Below, one piece after another: positions 46,576 to 57,171 of a DNA stretch of 64,000 nt. Under the pieces are notes generated by a model. That model was not told the origin of the DNA. It saw nothing but the letters and a program-made list of their open reading frames with translations, and searched no databases. How positions within the stretch are numbered: the stretch's first letter is position 1; every line of letters starts with the position of its first letter. Source of the stretch: Lachnospiraceae bacterium. GTDB lineage: Bacteria; Bacillota; Clostridia; Lachnospirales; Lachnospiraceae. The position numbers and the translations under genes are program-made. The stretch lies in NCBI GenBank assembly GCA_021200995.1, contig JAJQFS010000045.1:1-64000 (forward strand), read 5' to 3'.

Positions 46576-47874
46576 ATGCCACGGAAAAAGGCAAAGCAGC
46601 AGTATTGCGGCGTCGGCGGCCAGGCTGTCTTAGACGGCATTATGATGCGCAACGGCAGGGACTACGCGATCGCGGTGCGAAAGACAGACGGCACCATCGC
46701 TGTGGAAAAGAAAGTCGGCCCCAAAAAGGAAAAGAGCGTATTTTCCAAAATTCCCTTTGTCAGAGGCGTTGTGAATTTCATAGACAGCTTAAAGACCGGC
46801 TTTCAGAGCCTGAATGTTTCCGCCGAGATCGGTATGGAGGACATTGAGGAGGAGCCGGGGAAGTTTGAACTTTTTTTAAAAAAGCATTTCGGCGACAAGG
46901 CGAATGACATTATCATGAGTTTTACCGTGCTTGCCGCGGTGATTCTGGCGGTCGCTGTTTTTATTTTGCTGCCCTATGGTCTGTCCGCTTTCGCCGGACA
47001 GTTTATTCAAAGCAGGATGGTTCTTTCAGTCTTTGAGGGCGTACTCAGGCTTCTGATTTTTATTGGATATGTGACGCTGATCGGTTTCATGGAAGACATC
47101 GACAGGATGTACATGTACCATGGCGCGGAGCACAAATGTATCAATTGCATCGAGCGCGGCAAACCGCTGACAGTGCGCAACGTTCGTCGTTCCAGCAGAC
47201 TTCATCCCAGGTGCGGCACCAGCTTTATGCTGTATGTGATGGTCATTTCCTGTGTTTGCTTTTTCTTCATCCAGGCGTCCAATCCGCTGCTCAGGCTTTT
47301 GTATCGACTGCTTCTGATCCCGGTGATTGCGGCGGTGTCTTATGAGTTGATTCAGCTCGCGGGGCGCAGCTCCAATCCGATTGTGAAGCTTTTGAACTTA
47401 CCGGGTATGGGGATGCAGATGCTCAGCACCAGAGAGCCGGACGATGGTATGATCGAGGTAGCCATCAAAGCGGTGGAGGCAGTTTTTGACTGGGAGGGTT
47501 ACCAGGAGGTGGTCTTTGGCACGGAGACGGAAACAGACGTTGCAGAGGAAGCCGGGGCAGTGTATGATGCAGCTGAAGAGACTGCACCGGAATATGATGC
47601 CGCGCAGGCGCCTGAAACGGGGATGGATACTGACAAAGAGCCGGCAGAAGAAGAGGAATATGTCCAGGACTATGACAATGAGGATGACGAAATCCTGAGA
47701 GAGAACGCGGAAATGGAAGCCTTCCTGGATCAGCTGATCGCGGAGGAATTGAGCCGTGACGACAAGAGGAAGGGAAACAGAACCGACCGGACGAAAGAAC
47801 AGAGTGATGCTTCTGTTCGCAGCGAAGAGGAAGCCGGTCAGGAGATAGAGGAACTTCTGGAACATGACTTATAG
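46576..47874 (+). CDS. DUF1385 (YqhQ-type) membrane protein with acidic tail
   Basis: A 432-residue protein. GVGGQAVLDGIMMRN at the start, IPFVRGVVNFIDSL, YHGAEHKCINCIE and SSRLHPRCGTSFM are DUF1385 hallmarks; four to five membrane helices lie between them. The last 120 residues are very acidic and low in complexity (EEEEYVQDYDNEDDE). The role of the family is not established. GGAGG precedes the ATG at 46576. It overlaps prmC by 11 bases, the conserved order rho-rpmE-DUF1385-prmC-prfA. Confidence 0.85.
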   Translation: MPRKKAKQQYCGVGGQAVLDGIMMRNGRDYAIAVRKTDGTIAVEKKVGPKKEKSVFSKIPFVRGVVNFIDSLKTGFQSLNVSAEIGMEDIEEEPGKFELFLKKHFGDKANDIIMSFTVLAAVILAVAVFILLPYGLSAFAGQFIQSRMVLSVFEGVLRLLIFIGYVTLIGFMEDIDRMYMYHGAEHKCINCIERGKPLTVRNVRRSSRLHPRCGTSFMLYVMVISCVCFFFIQASNPLLRLLYRLLLIPVIAAVSYELIQLAGRSSNPIVKLLNLPGMGMQMLSTREPDDGMIEVAIKAVEAVFDWEGYQEVVFGTETETDVAEEAGAVYDAAEETAPEYDAAQAPETGMDTDKEPAEEEEYVQDYDNEDDEILRENAEMEAFLDQLIAEELSRDDKRKGNRTDRTKEQSDASVRSEEEAGQEIEELLEHDL

Positions 47875-48718
47875 AGACGCGTACAGACAGGGAGCGGCGT
47901 GTTTAAAGGACGCGGGTATCGAGGAGTATGATCTGGATGCCAGGCTGCTTTTGGAGCATACCTGCGGCATTACCCGCCAGGACTTGTTAATTTATGGGGA
48001 CAAATTACTTGAAACAGGGGCGGAAGAGTCTTTTTTTCAGGCAATCGCGTTGCGGAGCAGCCGTATTCCCCTGCAGCACATCACAGGGGTCCAGGCATTT
48101 ATGGGGCTGGATTTTGAGGTCAATGAGGATGTGCTGATTCCCAGGCAGGATACGGAGACAGTCGTGGAGACGGCGCTTACAGTATTAAGGCCGGGGATGG
48201 AGATTCTGGATTTGTGCACGGGCAGCGGCTGTATTCTGATCAGTCTTCTGTATTATGGCGGAGAGGTCTGCGGTCTGGGTACGGATATTTCACCAAAGGC
48301 GCTGCTGACGGCAGCAAGGAATCTGGAGCGGATCAGTCAGAAAAAGAAGCTGAATGCCTCATTACGTGAAAGTGATCTGTTTGATCAGGTCACAGGGCAC
48401 TTTGATCTCATCCTGTCCAATCCGCCCTATATCGCATCGTCGGTGATTGACACACTGGAGCCGGAGGTGCGCGACCATGAGCCGGTGCTGGCGCTTGACG
48501 GCGGCCGTGACGGCCTTGCTTTTTATCGGCGGATTGTCATGGAAAGCCGGAGGCACTTAAAGAACGACGGTTTTCTGATTTTGGAAATCGGCTATGACCA
48601 GGGAATGGCGGTGCGTAAGCTTTTTGACCTGGCCGGATTTGAGGATGTGACGCTGAAACAGGATCTGGCCGGCTCAGACAGGGTCGTGTCCGGCAGATGG
48701 AGGAGTGAGCATGTTTGA
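47864..48718 (+). CDS. prmC: Release factor glutamine methyltransferase
   Basis: A 284-residue SAM-dependent methyltransferase that modifies the GGQ glutamine of release factors. The N-terminal helical domain ([19 protein letters not shown]), VLIPRQDTE, the SAM motif [11 protein letters not shown] and catalytic SNPPYI are present. Its substrate, prfA, follows with an eight-base overlap. Confidence 0.94.
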   Translation: MTYRDAYRQGAACLKDAGIEEYDLDARLLLEHTCGITRQDLLIYGDKLLETGAEESFFQAIALRSSRIPLQHITGVQAFMGLDFEVNEDVLIPRQDTETVVETALTVLRPGMEILDLCTGSGCILISLLYYGGEVCGLGTDISPKALLTAARNLERISQKKKLNASLRESDLFDQVTGHFDLILSNPPYIASSVIDTLEPEVRDHEPVLALDGGRDGLAFYRRIVMESRRHLKNDGFLILEIGYDQGMAVRKLFDLAGFEDVTLKQDLAGSDRVVSGRWRSEHV

Positions 48719-49787
48719 TAAACTGGACGATTTACTCAATCGGTTTGAGGAAATCTTAAATGAATTAAATGAACCCACGGTCACCGCGAATCAGGACCGC
48801 TTCCGCAGACTGATGAAGGAGCAGAGCGACCTGACTCCTATCGTGGAAACCTACAGAAGTTATAAACAGGCAAAGCAGGATATTGAGGATTCCGAGAGCG
48901 TGCTGCAGGAGGAATCCGATGAGGAAATGCGGGAGCTTTTAAAGGAAACACTCTCCGACAGTAAAAAAGCTGTGGAGGAGCTGGAACAGAAGCTGAAGGT
49001 CCTGCTTCTGCCAAAGGACCCCAATGACGATAAAAACGTGATTATGGAAATCAGAGGCGGAGCGGGAGGAGACGAGGCGGCTTTGTTTGCGGCGGAGCTT
49101 TATCACTTATATGTGAAATATGCTCTCAGTAAGGGCTGGAAGGTGGAAACCCAGTATGCGGATGAGAGCGGCATCGGCGGCATGAAGGAGGTCAACTTCC
49201 AGATTTCGGGGAAGGGTGCCTATTCCCGTCTGAAATATGAATCCGGCGTTCACCGCGTGCAGCGAGTGCCGGAAACGGAGTCCGGCGGACGTATTCACAC
49301 CTCCACGGCTACCGTGGCGGTGATGCCGGAAGCGGACGAGGATATTGACATTGTGATCGATGAGAAGGATATCCGCATTGATGTGATGCGCGCCTCCGGA
49401 AACGGCGGCCAGTGCGTCAACACCACTGATTCTGCGGTGCGCCTGACCCACTATCCCACGGGAATTGTGGTCTATTCCCAGACAGAGAAGAGTCAGCTGC
49501 AGAATAAGGCCAAAGCCTTCGCCCTTTTAAAGTCCAAGCTCTATGATATCGAGCAGCAGAAACAGCACGACGCGGAGGCGGAGTTAAGACGCAGTCAGAT
49601 CGGCACCGGCGACCGGTCCGAGAAAATCCGCACCTATAATTTCCTGCAGGGCCGCGTCACCGATCACCGGATTGGCCTGACCCTATACAAGCTTGACAAG
49701 GTCATGAACGGCGATATCGATGAGATTCTGGACGCCTGCATTGCCGCGGATCAGGCGGCGAAGCTGGTGAAAATGAACGAACAATAA
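48711..49787 (+). CDS. prfA: Peptide chain release factor 1
   Basis: A 358-residue factor reading UAA and UAG. It has the catalytic GGQ in GNGGQCVN and the anticodon-like PET in [18 protein letters not shown] (the usual PxT), which distinguishes it from RF2. The ATG at 48711 is preceded by GGAGGAG; the GTG at 48705 lies inside that site. Confidence 0.96.
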   Translation: MFDKLDDLLNRFEEILNELNEPTVTANQDRFRRLMKEQSDLTPIVETYRSYKQAKQDIEDSESVLQEESDEEMRELLKETLSDSKKAVEELEQKLKVLLLPKDPNDDKNVIMEIRGGAGGDEAALFAAELYHLYVKYALSKGWKVETQYADESGIGGMKEVNFQISGKGAYSRLKYESGVHRVQRVPETESGGRIHTSTATVAVMPEADEDIDIVIDEKDIRIDVMRASGNGGQCVNTTDSAVRLTHYPTGIVVYSQTEKSQLQNKAKAFALLKSKLYDIEQQKQHDAEAELRRSQIGTGDRSEKIRTYNFLQGRVTDHRIGLTLYKLDKVMNGDIDEILDACIAADQAAKLVKMNEQ

Positions 49788-49812
49788 ATGAATAGAAAAG
49801 AGGAAATCTGAA

Positions 49813-51090
49813 ATGGAAAAATCAAATGATACCGCACAGGAACTTCTCTCCTTTATTGATCATGCGCCCAGTCCCTATCATGTGGTGGACCAGGCAAAGG
49901 GGATGCTGGAGGCGGCTGGCTTTGAAAAACTCAGCGAAAAAAGCAGCTGGAAGATTGAAAAGGGAAAAAGCTACTATGTCAGCAGACAGGGGTCTGCCGT
50001 CATCGCTTTCCGTGTCCCGAAAAGTACATATAAGGGTTTTCATCTGGTAGCGAGCCACAGTGATTCGCCGGTGTTCAAGGTCAAGACCAATCCGGAAATG
50101 ACGCTGGGAAATCTGTACACGAAGCTGAATGTAGAGCGCTACGGCGGCATGATCCTGTCCACCTGGTTCGACAGACCGCTGTCTGTCGCGGGAAAGGTGT
50201 ATCTGGAGGAGAACGGCAACATCGTGAAAAAGCTGGTCAACATTGACCGCGATCTCATGGTGATTCCCTCTCTGGCGATTCATATGAACCGTGACGCGAA
50301 TAACGGCATGAAATTCAGCGTGCAGAAGGACCTGTGCCCGCTTTTGTCCGCAGCTGCGGATAACGAGGCGTTCACGAAGCTTCTGGAAGAGGAGGTCGGA
50401 GCGAAAAAGGAAAATATTCTGGGGTATGACCTGAACCTGTACACCCGCCAGCCCGGCACACGGATTGGAATAAATGAAGAGCTTTTGCTGTCTCCAAGAC
50501 TGGACGACCAGGAATGCGCATTCGGCAGTTTGAAGGCTGTGATTGAGAGTGAGCCTGAGGAGTATGTCAGCCTGTGCGCGGTTTTTGACAATGAGGAAGT
50601 GGGCAGCATGTCTCCGCAGGGCGCGGACAGTGACTTTTTGAAAGATACAGTGAAACGGGTAGTTTACTGTCTGGGCGGCAGTGAGGCGTCCTATATGGAG
50701 GCCATGGCCAACAGCTTTATGATCTCCGCAGACAACGCCCACGCGGTACATCCAAACAGCCCGGAGAAAGCGGATCCCACTAACCGGCCCGCCATGAACG
50801 CCGGCATTGTGATCAAATATTCGGCCGCGCAGAAATATACGACAAGCGCTTATGCCGGCAGTGTCATGAAAAAGCTGTGCAGAGAGGCGGGCGTGCCCTG
50901 CCAGGTCTTCCATAATCACTCTGACAGCATGGGAGGCGGCACCCTTGGTAAATATTCCGCTACCCATATGTCCGTCACGACAGTGGATATCGGGCTCGCG
51001 CAGTTAGCCATGCACTCAGCTGTGGAGACGGCGGGTGCTGAGGATATCGCATATCTGGTGAAAGCTCTGCGTTATTTTTACAGCGCGTGA
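49813..51090 (+). CDS. M18-family aminopeptidase
   Basis: A 425-residue cytosolic metallopeptidase. FIDHAPSPYHVV at the N-terminus, HLVASHSDSPVFKVK (first metal His/Asp), LSPRLDDQECAFG, VFDNEEVGSMSPQGA and the C-terminal NHSDSMGGGTLG and a terminal His supply the two-zinc site of the M18 (aspartyl aminopeptidase-like) family. It begins 25 bases after prfA. Confidence 0.93.
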   Translation: MEKSNDTAQELLSFIDHAPSPYHVVDQAKGMLEAAGFEKLSEKSSWKIEKGKSYYVSRQGSAVIAFRVPKSTYKGFHLVASHSDSPVFKVKTNPEMTLGNLYTKLNVERYGGMILSTWFDRPLSVAGKVYLEENGNIVKKLVNIDRDLMVIPSLAIHMNRDANNGMKFSVQKDLCPLLSAAADNEAFTKLLEEEVGAKKENILGYDLNLYTRQPGTRIGINEELLLSPRLDDQECAFGSLKAVIESEPEEYVSLCAVFDNEEVGSMSPQGADSDFLKDTVKRVVYCLGGSEASYMEAMANSFMISADNAHAVHPNSPEKADPTNRPAMNAGIVIKYSAAQKYTTSAYAGSVMKKLCREAGVPCQVFHNHSDSMGGGTLGKYSATHMSVTTVDIGLAQLAMHSAVETAGAEDIAYLVKALRYFYSA

Positions 51091-51205
51091 AAAACCCTGT
51101 GCTGAAAGGTTCATGGTACGAGAGTTTTTTCCATATGGGAATCTTTCACGTGACCATGCGGGCGACAGAAAAGCTTAGCGCGCCGGCAGGAAGGAGAACG
51201 ATTTT

Positions 51206-51676
51206 ATGGAAATCAGAAGAGCGACAGCCGCGGATATGCCAGGTCTGAATAAGCTTTTATATCAGGTGCTGATGGTGCATCACAACGGCAGGCCGGATTT
51301 ATTTAAGGCGAACGCCAAAAAATATACGGATGAAGAATTGAAAACGTTGCTTAAGGATGATACCCGGCCGGTTTTTGCAGCGGTGGACGAGCAGGATCAG
51401 ATTCTGGGATACGCGTTCTGTATCCTTGAGGAGTACGCGGGGGACAATATCCACCCTGATATGAAAACCCTCTATATCGATGACCTGTGCGTGGATGAAG
51501 ACCGGAGAGGCAGTCATGTCGGCAGCGCCCTGTATGCGTATGTCCTGGATTACGCGAAAAAGATCGGCTGCTATAACGTGACATTAAACGTGTGGAGCTG
51601 TAATCCCGGCGCCATGAAGTTTTATGAAAAATGCGGCCTTGTTCCCTATAAGGTCGGGATGGAAAAGGTTCTCTGA
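51206..51676 (+). CDS. GNAT-family N-acetyltransferase
   Basis: A 156-residue GCN5-related acetyltransferase. The acetyl-CoA loop reads DEDRRGSHVGSAL (variant of R-x-x-G-x-G), preceded by LYIDDLCV and followed by NVTLNVWSCNPGAMKFYEKCGL. Such small stand-alone GNATs may modify amino acids, antibiotics or proteins; the substrate is unknown. AGGAAGGAG precedes the ATG. Confidence 0.9.
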   Translation: MEIRRATAADMPGLNKLLYQVLMVHHNGRPDLFKANAKKYTDEELKTLLKDDTRPVFAAVDEQDQILGYAFCILEEYAGDNIHPDMKTLYIDDLCVDEDRRGSHVGSALYAYVLDYAKKIGCYNVTLNVWSCNPGAMKFYEKCGLVPYKVGMEKVL

Positions 51677-51775
51677 AGCATGACACTGCTATTGTATTTA
51701 AAGAAGTCACGCAGAGAAGGATCATAAATAACAGTAACAGATTGAACCTGAAAAAATGACACGGAGGAACATATT

Positions 51776-53089
51776 ATGTGGGCAGAGGAAAGTGTGTTTC
51801 ATCAGATTTATCCCCTGGGTTTTTGCGGCGCGCCGTTTGAAAATGACGGCGTGGAGGCACACAGAATATTAAAGGTGATTGACTGGATTCCACATCTTAA
51901 AAAGCTGGGCGTGAACGCGGTTTATTTTTCACCGCTGTTTGAATCAGACACGCACGGATATAATACCAGGGATTACCGCCAGATAGACAAAAGGCTTGGA
52001 AATGAGGACGACTTCAAAACCGTGGTGAACAGGCTCCATGAGAAAGGCATCCGTGTGGTACTGGACGGCGTGTTCAACCATGTGGGCAGAGGCTTCTGGG
52101 CTTTTCAGGATGTGCTGCAAAACAAGGAGAATTCGCCTTATCGTGACTGGTTTTACCACATTGACTTTCACGGCAACTCAAATTACAATGACGGCCTGTG
52201 GTATGAAGGCTGGGAGGGCTGCTATGACCTGGTCAAATTAAATCTGCGCAATCCGCAGGTGGTTCAGTATCTCTTGGACTGTGTCAGCTTCTGGGTGCGT
52301 ACCTGGGACATCGACGGCCTGCGCCTGGATGTAGCCTACAGCCTGGATCCGGACTTTTTAAGACAGCTGCGCGCGCACTGCGATTCTTTAAAACAGGACT
52401 TTTTCCTGGTGGGAGAGGTTCTGCATGGGGATTATAACCGCATCATGAATCCGGAGATGCTGCATTCCGTCACCAATTACGAATGCTACAAGGGGCTGTA
52501 TTCCAGCTTCAACAGCATGAATATGTTTGAAATCATCCATTCCCTGCTCAGGCAGTTTGGACCGGAACAGTGGTGTCTGTACACCGGGAAGCATCTGCTC
52601 AGTTTTGTGGACAATCATGATGTTTCCAGAATCGCGAGTATTCTGCAGAACGAAAAGCATCTGCCTTTGATTTACGCGCTGCTCTTTGGCATGCCCGGCA
52701 TTCCCTGCCTGTATTACGGCAGCGAGTGGGGCACAAAGGCGGATAAGCGCGAGGGAGATCCGGCTCTTCGCCCGTCCTTTGAGGCGCCTGAGTGGAACGC
52801 CCTGACGGAATGGATTGCGAAGCTTGCTGAAGCGAAAAAGAGTTCCGCGGCGTTAAATTACGGCAGCTTTCGCTCCGTGCTTCTGACGAATAAGCAGTAC
52901 ATCTTTGAAAGAAAGTGCGACGGCGAGAGGGTGCTGGTAGCCATCAACGCGGACAGCGAGGAGTATGTGGCGCATTTTGACGCGGGCTGTGGGCTGGCGA
53001 AGGACCTGATTACCGGTGAAGCACATGATTTCGGCGGCGGCAGTCATCTGGCGCCGTACAGTGCCGCTTTCTGGAAATGCGAGCGTTAG
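51776..53089 (+). CDS. Alpha-amylase family (GH13) glycosidase
   Basis: A 437-residue intracellular GH13 enzyme without signal peptide. The four conserved regions are VVLDGVFNHVG, GLRLDVAYS with the nucleophile Asp near 185, FLVGEVLHG with the acid Glu near 213, and FVDNHDVSR. The compact size suggests action on short maltodextrins. A C-terminal beta domain begins near 355. Confidence 0.9.
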   Translation: MWAEESVFHQIYPLGFCGAPFENDGVEAHRILKVIDWIPHLKKLGVNAVYFSPLFESDTHGYNTRDYRQIDKRLGNEDDFKTVVNRLHEKGIRVVLDGVFNHVGRGFWAFQDVLQNKENSPYRDWFYHIDFHGNSNYNDGLWYEGWEGCYDLVKLNLRNPQVVQYLLDCVSFWVRTWDIDGLRLDVAYSLDPDFLRQLRAHCDSLKQDFFLVGEVLHGDYNRIMNPEMLHSVTNYECYKGLYSSFNSMNMFEIIHSLLRQFGPEQWCLYTGKHLLSFVDNHDVSRIASILQNEKHLPLIYALLFGMPGIPCLYYGSEWGTKADKREGDPALRPSFEAPEWNALTEWIAKLAEAKKSSAALNYGSFRSVLLTNKQYIFERKCDGERVLVAINADSEEYVAHFDAGCGLAKDLITGEAHDFGGGSHLAPYSAAFWKCER

Positions 53090-53142
53090 CTGCCGTTCTA
53101 CCTGAAGAGAGCACAGCATATTTTTATAAAAAAACAAATACG

Positions 53143-53189
53143 GGGCTGTTGCGGTTCATCTGGCAAAACGGAGAGCGGCAGCAGTCCCG
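53143..53189 (+). other. Hairpin before the S8 peptidase gene
   Basis: GGGGCTGTTGC pairs with GCAGCAGTCCC over 11 bp (two G-T pairs) around a 25-base loop, ending about 12 bases before the start codon. It could influence translation of the peptidase. Confidence 0.4.
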
Positions 53190-53200
53190 TAAGGGCGTTT

Positions 53201-54991
53201 ATGGATCAGGAAAATATGGAATCCGCTCTGAATCTGGCCATGGAGTCCTCGAAAGAGATGCGCGAACGGTCGGATGTTCTGGGCGTCGGTTATGATGAAA
53301 CAACGGACAGATGGGAGATCATTATCAAGTACAACGGGAACCTGGAAGAGACACTTGAGCAGGGCATTACGCTGGAACCGCTGATCGCGGGCTATGGGAT
53401 TTTGACTGTTCCGGATTCTTTATTGGAGGATGTCCCACCAAACCCACAGATTGAGTATGCGGAGTTACCGAAGAGGCTGTATTTCGAGCAGGAAACAGAG
53501 CGTGGAATGGAGCAGGGCATAGATGGCTTGACTGGCCAGGATATTCTGCATCGTGAATCGGGCGGCGTGGACGCGAAGGAGGTCCCCGGGACTGATGGAC
53601 TGACCGGCAGGGGCGTCCTGATCGCGATTATCGATTCCGGAATTGATTACACGCTCGCGAATTTTCACAATACGGACGGAACCACCAGAATCGCGGCGCT
53701 CTGGGATCAGACGCTGACGCCGGATGAGGCAAATCCGCCTCCGCAGGGATTTGCGCAGGGAAGACTGTTCACAAAAGATCAGATCAATGACGCATTGCGC
53801 CTTGCCATTCCGTGGGCGGCGGTTCCTTCCGCGGATACAAGCGGCCATGGGACAGCTGTAGCGGGAATCGCGGCCTCCCGTCGGATGGAAGGCGAGTATG
53901 CGGGAATCGCGCCGGAGAGCGAGCTGTTGATTGTAAAACTGGGGAATCCTGCGGACAAAGGTTTCCCCAGGACGACAGAGCTTCTGCGGGCGCTGACATT
54001 TTCAGTGCGGTTTACGTTTGCGCGCAATCAGCCTCTGGTTGTCAACTTAAGCTTCGGCAACAGCTACGGTTCCCATAACGGGACGTCGCTTCTGGAACGC
54101 TTCATTGACAATGTATCGGAAATCGGCAGAACCGTGATCTGCATCGGAACCGGGAACGAAGGCCTCTCAGGCGGCCGCTGCAGCGGTTGGCTGAAGGAGG
54201 GCCAGGTCACGGAGGTAGAAATACAGGCAGCGGCCTATGAGGCAAACCTGAGCATTCAGTTCTGGAAAAATTTCGTGGATGAGTATGATCTTCGTCTGGC
54301 TGCGCCAAATGGCGACTCTCTGATCATAAGTCCGGGGCAGCAAAAAAGGACGGAAGGGATACTGGGAAATACCAAAGCGCTTGTCTTTGCGGGGCAGCCG
54401 ACCCCTTACAGTACAAACCAGGAAATTTATTTTGACCTTCTTCCGGAAGCATATTATATCGATGAAGGGGTGTGGCGGCTGTTTATCGAGCCGAAAAGCA
54501 TCAGAAATGGATTTTTCTACCTGTATCTGCCTGTGGCTTCCACGCGCAATCAGGGCACAAGATTTTTAAACCCTTCTCTGGAAATGACGCTGACGATTCC
54601 TTCCACGGCGGCCAGAACCGTCGCGGTGTCCGCCTGTCATCCGCTGACCGGCGTTTTCGCGGATTTCAGTGGAAGAGGCGCTGTATCGCTCGATCAGTTT
54701 CAGGAAAAGAGCAATATCGGCGCGGCGCGTCCGACTATCGCCGCGCCGGGGGTTGATATCATGGCGCCCGCGGCGGGCGGCGGATACGCTTCCTTTACCG
54801 GCACAAGCTTCGCAACCCCTTTTGTGACTGGAAGAGCCGCGCTTTTGATGGAGTGGGGAATTTTGCGCGGACACGATTATTTCCTTTACGGGGAAAAGCT
54901 GAAAGCGGAACTGATCCGCGCCGCCTGTCCGGTGCCAGGAATTGAAACATACCCTTCTGAAAAAGTGGGCTTTGGCAGGCTTTGCCCGTGA
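53201..54991 (+). CDS. S8 (subtilisin-like) serine peptidase, Csp-like
   Basis: A 596-residue subtilase without signal peptide. A short N-terminal region (about 1-125) resembles the prodomain of clostridial Csp germination proteases. The triad is intact: Asp in IAIIDSGID (about 145), His in TSGHGTAVAGIAAS (about 214) and Ser in GTSFATPFVTG (about 534). An inserted beta domain lies between the His and Ser blocks, as in Csp proteins. Csp proteases activate cortex hydrolases during spore germination; whether this one does so is inference. Confidence 0.85.
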   Translation: MDQENMESALNLAMESSKEMRERSDVLGVGYDETTDRWEIIIKYNGNLEETLEQGITLEPLIAGYGILTVPDSLLEDVPPNPQIEYAELPKRLYFEQETERGMEQGIDGLTGQDILHRESGGVDAKEVPGTDGLTGRGVLIAIIDSGIDYTLANFHNTDGTTRIAALWDQTLTPDEANPPPQGFAQGRLFTKDQINDALRLAIPWAAVPSADTSGHGTAVAGIAASRRMEGEYAGIAPESELLIVKLGNPADKGFPRTTELLRALTFSVRFTFARNQPLVVNLSFGNSYGSHNGTSLLERFIDNVSEIGRTVICIGTGNEGLSGGRCSGWLKEGQVTEVEIQAAAYEANLSIQFWKNFVDEYDLRLAAPNGDSLIISPGQQKRTEGILGNTKALVFAGQPTPYSTNQEIYFDLLPEAYYIDEGVWRLFIEPKSIRNGFFYLYLPVASTRNQGTRFLNPSLEMTLTIPSTAARTVAVSACHPLTGVFADFSGRGAVSLDQFQEKSNIGAARPTIAAPGVDIMAPAAGGGYASFTGTSFATPFVTGRAALLMEWGILRGHDYFLYGEKLKAELIRAACPVPGIETYPSEKVGFGRLCP

Positions 54992-55107
54992 CAGCTGATA
55001 TCGGAAATGTAGATGGAAAACGATAACTGACAGATATGTGGCTTGTTATGTTTGTAAAAATAATGAAGTATGGATGACTTTACTGCCGTCTTCGCCTGAA
55101 ATTAAAG

Positions 55108-55136
55108 TTGTGTTTTCATGGGTAAGATGTTAAAAT
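55108..55136 (+). promoter_or_regulatory. Promoter of the degV-cysE unit
   Basis: TTGTGT (55108-55113), 17-base spacer, TAAAAT (55131-55136). The leader holds a CGGCGC/GCGCCG hairpin near 55168-55190 before AAGGGAGGGGG. Confidence 0.6.
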
Positions 55137-55233
55137 ACGTCTAATACATGTATACAGGAATTCGGGAACGGCGCAGCAGGGTGAGCGCCGAATCCCGCGA
55201 AAATCAGTTTCCTATGAAAGGGAGGGGGATTTC

Positions 55234-56121
55234 ATGGCTTTTCACATTATCACGGACTCTGCGTCCGACGTTCCAAAATCTGTGAGGGAGGAATTTCATC
55301 TGCATGTGATTCCCACACCTGTCACGATCGACGAGGTCGATTATTTTGACGGCGATACGATTCAGCCCGCTGAATTTTATCAGATTCAGGCCGAAGGCAA
55401 AAGCAATATCAAGACCTATCATATCAGTCAGCAGATGTTTTATGATCATTTCAGACCGTATGCCGAAGCGGGAGATGAAGTCCTTTATATTTGTTTCTCC
55501 ACAGGAATTGCCGGTACATACCAGGCGGCAAATCTGGCGAAGGCGGATCTTTTGGAGGAATTTCCGGATTTTCAGATTACCATTATTGATTCGAAGTGCG
55601 CCTCCATCGGCTTTGGCCTGGTGACCTATTATCTGCTTCTGATGCAGAAAAACGGAGCGCCGAAGGATCTGATGATCGAGGCAGCCTCCTGGTTCTGCGC
55701 GCATATGACGGTTCAGTTTACGGTGGAGACGCTTCATTACCTGTATAAGGGAGGCAGAGTCGGCGCGCTCAGTGCTGCGGCGGGCGGTATTCTGGATATC
55801 AAACCCATCCTGATTGTGGATGAGGAGGGCGCTCTGAAAGGCTCTGAGAATGTCCGTGGCTGGAAAAAGGCCATCCGCCGTGTGGAGGACATGATCGGTG
55901 AAAAGTGTCAGGATCTGGATCATCAGCTGATTGGCGTGGTCAGCGGAAGCGATCCGTCGCTGGCGGACCAGGTGGGCGAGACTTTGATGGAGCGTTATCA
56001 CGCGAAAGGCATTCTGAAAAGCCAGGTTGGGTGCGCGATTGGCGCGCATACCGGCGGCGGTATTGTGGGGATTACGGCACTGGACGCCATGAACCCGGAA
56101 TACGAAAAATATCTTTATTAA
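55234..56121 (+). CDS. DegV-family fatty-acid-binding protein
   Basis: A 295-residue two-domain protein: FHIITDSASDVPKS at the N-terminus, YICFSTGIAGTYQAA, IIDSKCASIGFGL, LHYLYKGGRVG and IGAHTGGGIVGI. DegV proteins bind long-chain fatty acids; FakB members hand exogenous fatty acids to FakA kinase. No fakA gene is in the window. GGGAGGGGG precedes the ATG. Confidence 0.92.
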   Translation: MAFHIITDSASDVPKSVREEFHLHVIPTPVTIDEVDYFDGDTIQPAEFYQIQAEGKSNIKTYHISQQMFYDHFRPYAEAGDEVLYICFSTGIAGTYQAANLAKADLLEEFPDFQITIIDSKCASIGFGLVTYYLLLMQKNGAPKDLMIEAASWFCAHMTVQFTVETLHYLYKGGRVGALSAAAGGILDIKPILIVDEEGALKGSENVRGWKKAIRRVEDMIGEKCQDLDHQLIGVVSGSDPSLADQVGETLMERYHAKGILKSQVGCAIGAHTGGGIVGITALDAMNPEYEKYLY

Positions 56122-56144
56122 AGGATGAAGTCGGGATTGAATTT

Positions 56145-57107
56145 ATGGAAAATATGCTGAATGACGAGATCATGGCGCTGGTGGACGATATTTTAGCGGA
56201 CTATGAGCAGAACAGGAAAATCGACACGGATAAGACTTACAGTCAGCCAGACAAAGCCATGATTACCAATATTTTATCCAATCTGCAGCGGATTATTTTT
56301 CACGGCTATTACCGCAGCCAGCATTACCGCATTTATACGGCGCAGAATAATCTGAGTATGCTGCTGGAGGATGTCCTTTTCAATCTGAGCAAACAGATCA
56401 TGCTTGTACTGGAGAATGTCGCCGCCTCAGATGAGGAGGACAGTCAGGCGCTGGAAGAGAAGGCTTATGATATTTGTATCGCTTTCCTGTCTAAAATTCC
56501 ACAGTTGCGTGCGTCATTGGAGATGGACGCGCAGGCGGCTTATGACGGGGATCCGGCCGCGGCCGGAATCGATGAGATTATCTTTTCCTACCCTGGATTC
56601 TACGCCATTTTTGTATATCGTATCGCTCATGAGCTGCAGCTTCTGAAAGTACCGCTGATTCCGAGGATGATGACGGAAATCGCGCACAGCGCCACGGGAA
56701 TCGACATTCATCCGGGCGCTGCCATCGGCAGTCACTTTTTCATGGACCACGGCACCGGCATCGTAATCGGCGAGACGACCATCATCGGAGATCATGTAAA
56801 GGTGTATCAGGGTGTGACCATCGGCGCACTCTCCACCAAGGGCGGCCAGAAGTTAAAGAACAAAAAGCGTCATCCCACGATTGAGGACAATGTGACCATT
56901 TATTCCAACGCATCCATTCTGGGCGGCGAAACTGTGATCGGCAGAAACGCCGTCATCGGCGGCAATACGTTTATCACGAAGTCGGTTCCCGCTGACACCA
57001 GTGTCAGCATAGCCAGCCCGGAGCTGATTTACCGCTACGGCGATCATAAGGAAAAGGAAAAGCTGGGGGAGATGAACCAGGATGAACAGGGAGACTGGGT
57101 GATCTGA
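56145..57107 (+). CDS. cysE: Serine O-acetyltransferase, EpsC type
   Basis: A 320-residue enzyme acetylating serine for cysteine synthesis. A helical N-terminal half precedes the left-handed beta-helix: IDIHPGAAIGSHFFMDHGTGIVIGET with the catalytic His/Asp, then GVTIGALSTKGGQ and KKRHPTIEDNVTIYSNASILGG. The long N-terminus fits the EpsC branch. The ATG at 56145 has GGGA nine bases upstream; it follows the DegV gene by 23 bases. Confidence 0.92.
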   Translation: MENMLNDEIMALVDDILADYEQNRKIDTDKTYSQPDKAMITNILSNLQRIIFHGYYRSQHYRIYTAQNNLSMLLEDVLFNLSKQIMLVLENVAASDEEDSQALEEKAYDICIAFLSKIPQLRASLEMDAQAAYDGDPAAAGIDEIIFSYPGFYAIFVYRIAHELQLLKVPLIPRMMTEIAHSATGIDIHPGAAIGSHFFMDHGTGIVIGETTIIGDHVKVYQGVTIGALSTKGGQKLKNKKRHPTIEDNVTIYSNASILGGETVIGRNAVIGGNTFITKSVPADTSVSIASPELIYRYGDHKEKEKLGEMNQDEQGDWVI

Positions 57108-57171
57108 TTCACAAAAGTCTGCGATTTATGAAATGATGTAATGAGCGCTTTTTACTCATGATACAGCGAAT

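Noticed and set aside
49822..50967. Long minus-strand frame of 381 codons
   Set aside because: It mirrors the aminopeptidase gene, lacks recognisable motifs and has no ribosome site; a typical GC-driven shadow.
55204..56049. Minus-strand frame of 281 codons
   Set aside because: Antisense to the DegV gene with no motif or start signal.
57108..57170. PerR operator before ahpC
   Set aside because: No TTATAATNATTATAA-like palindrome could be found.
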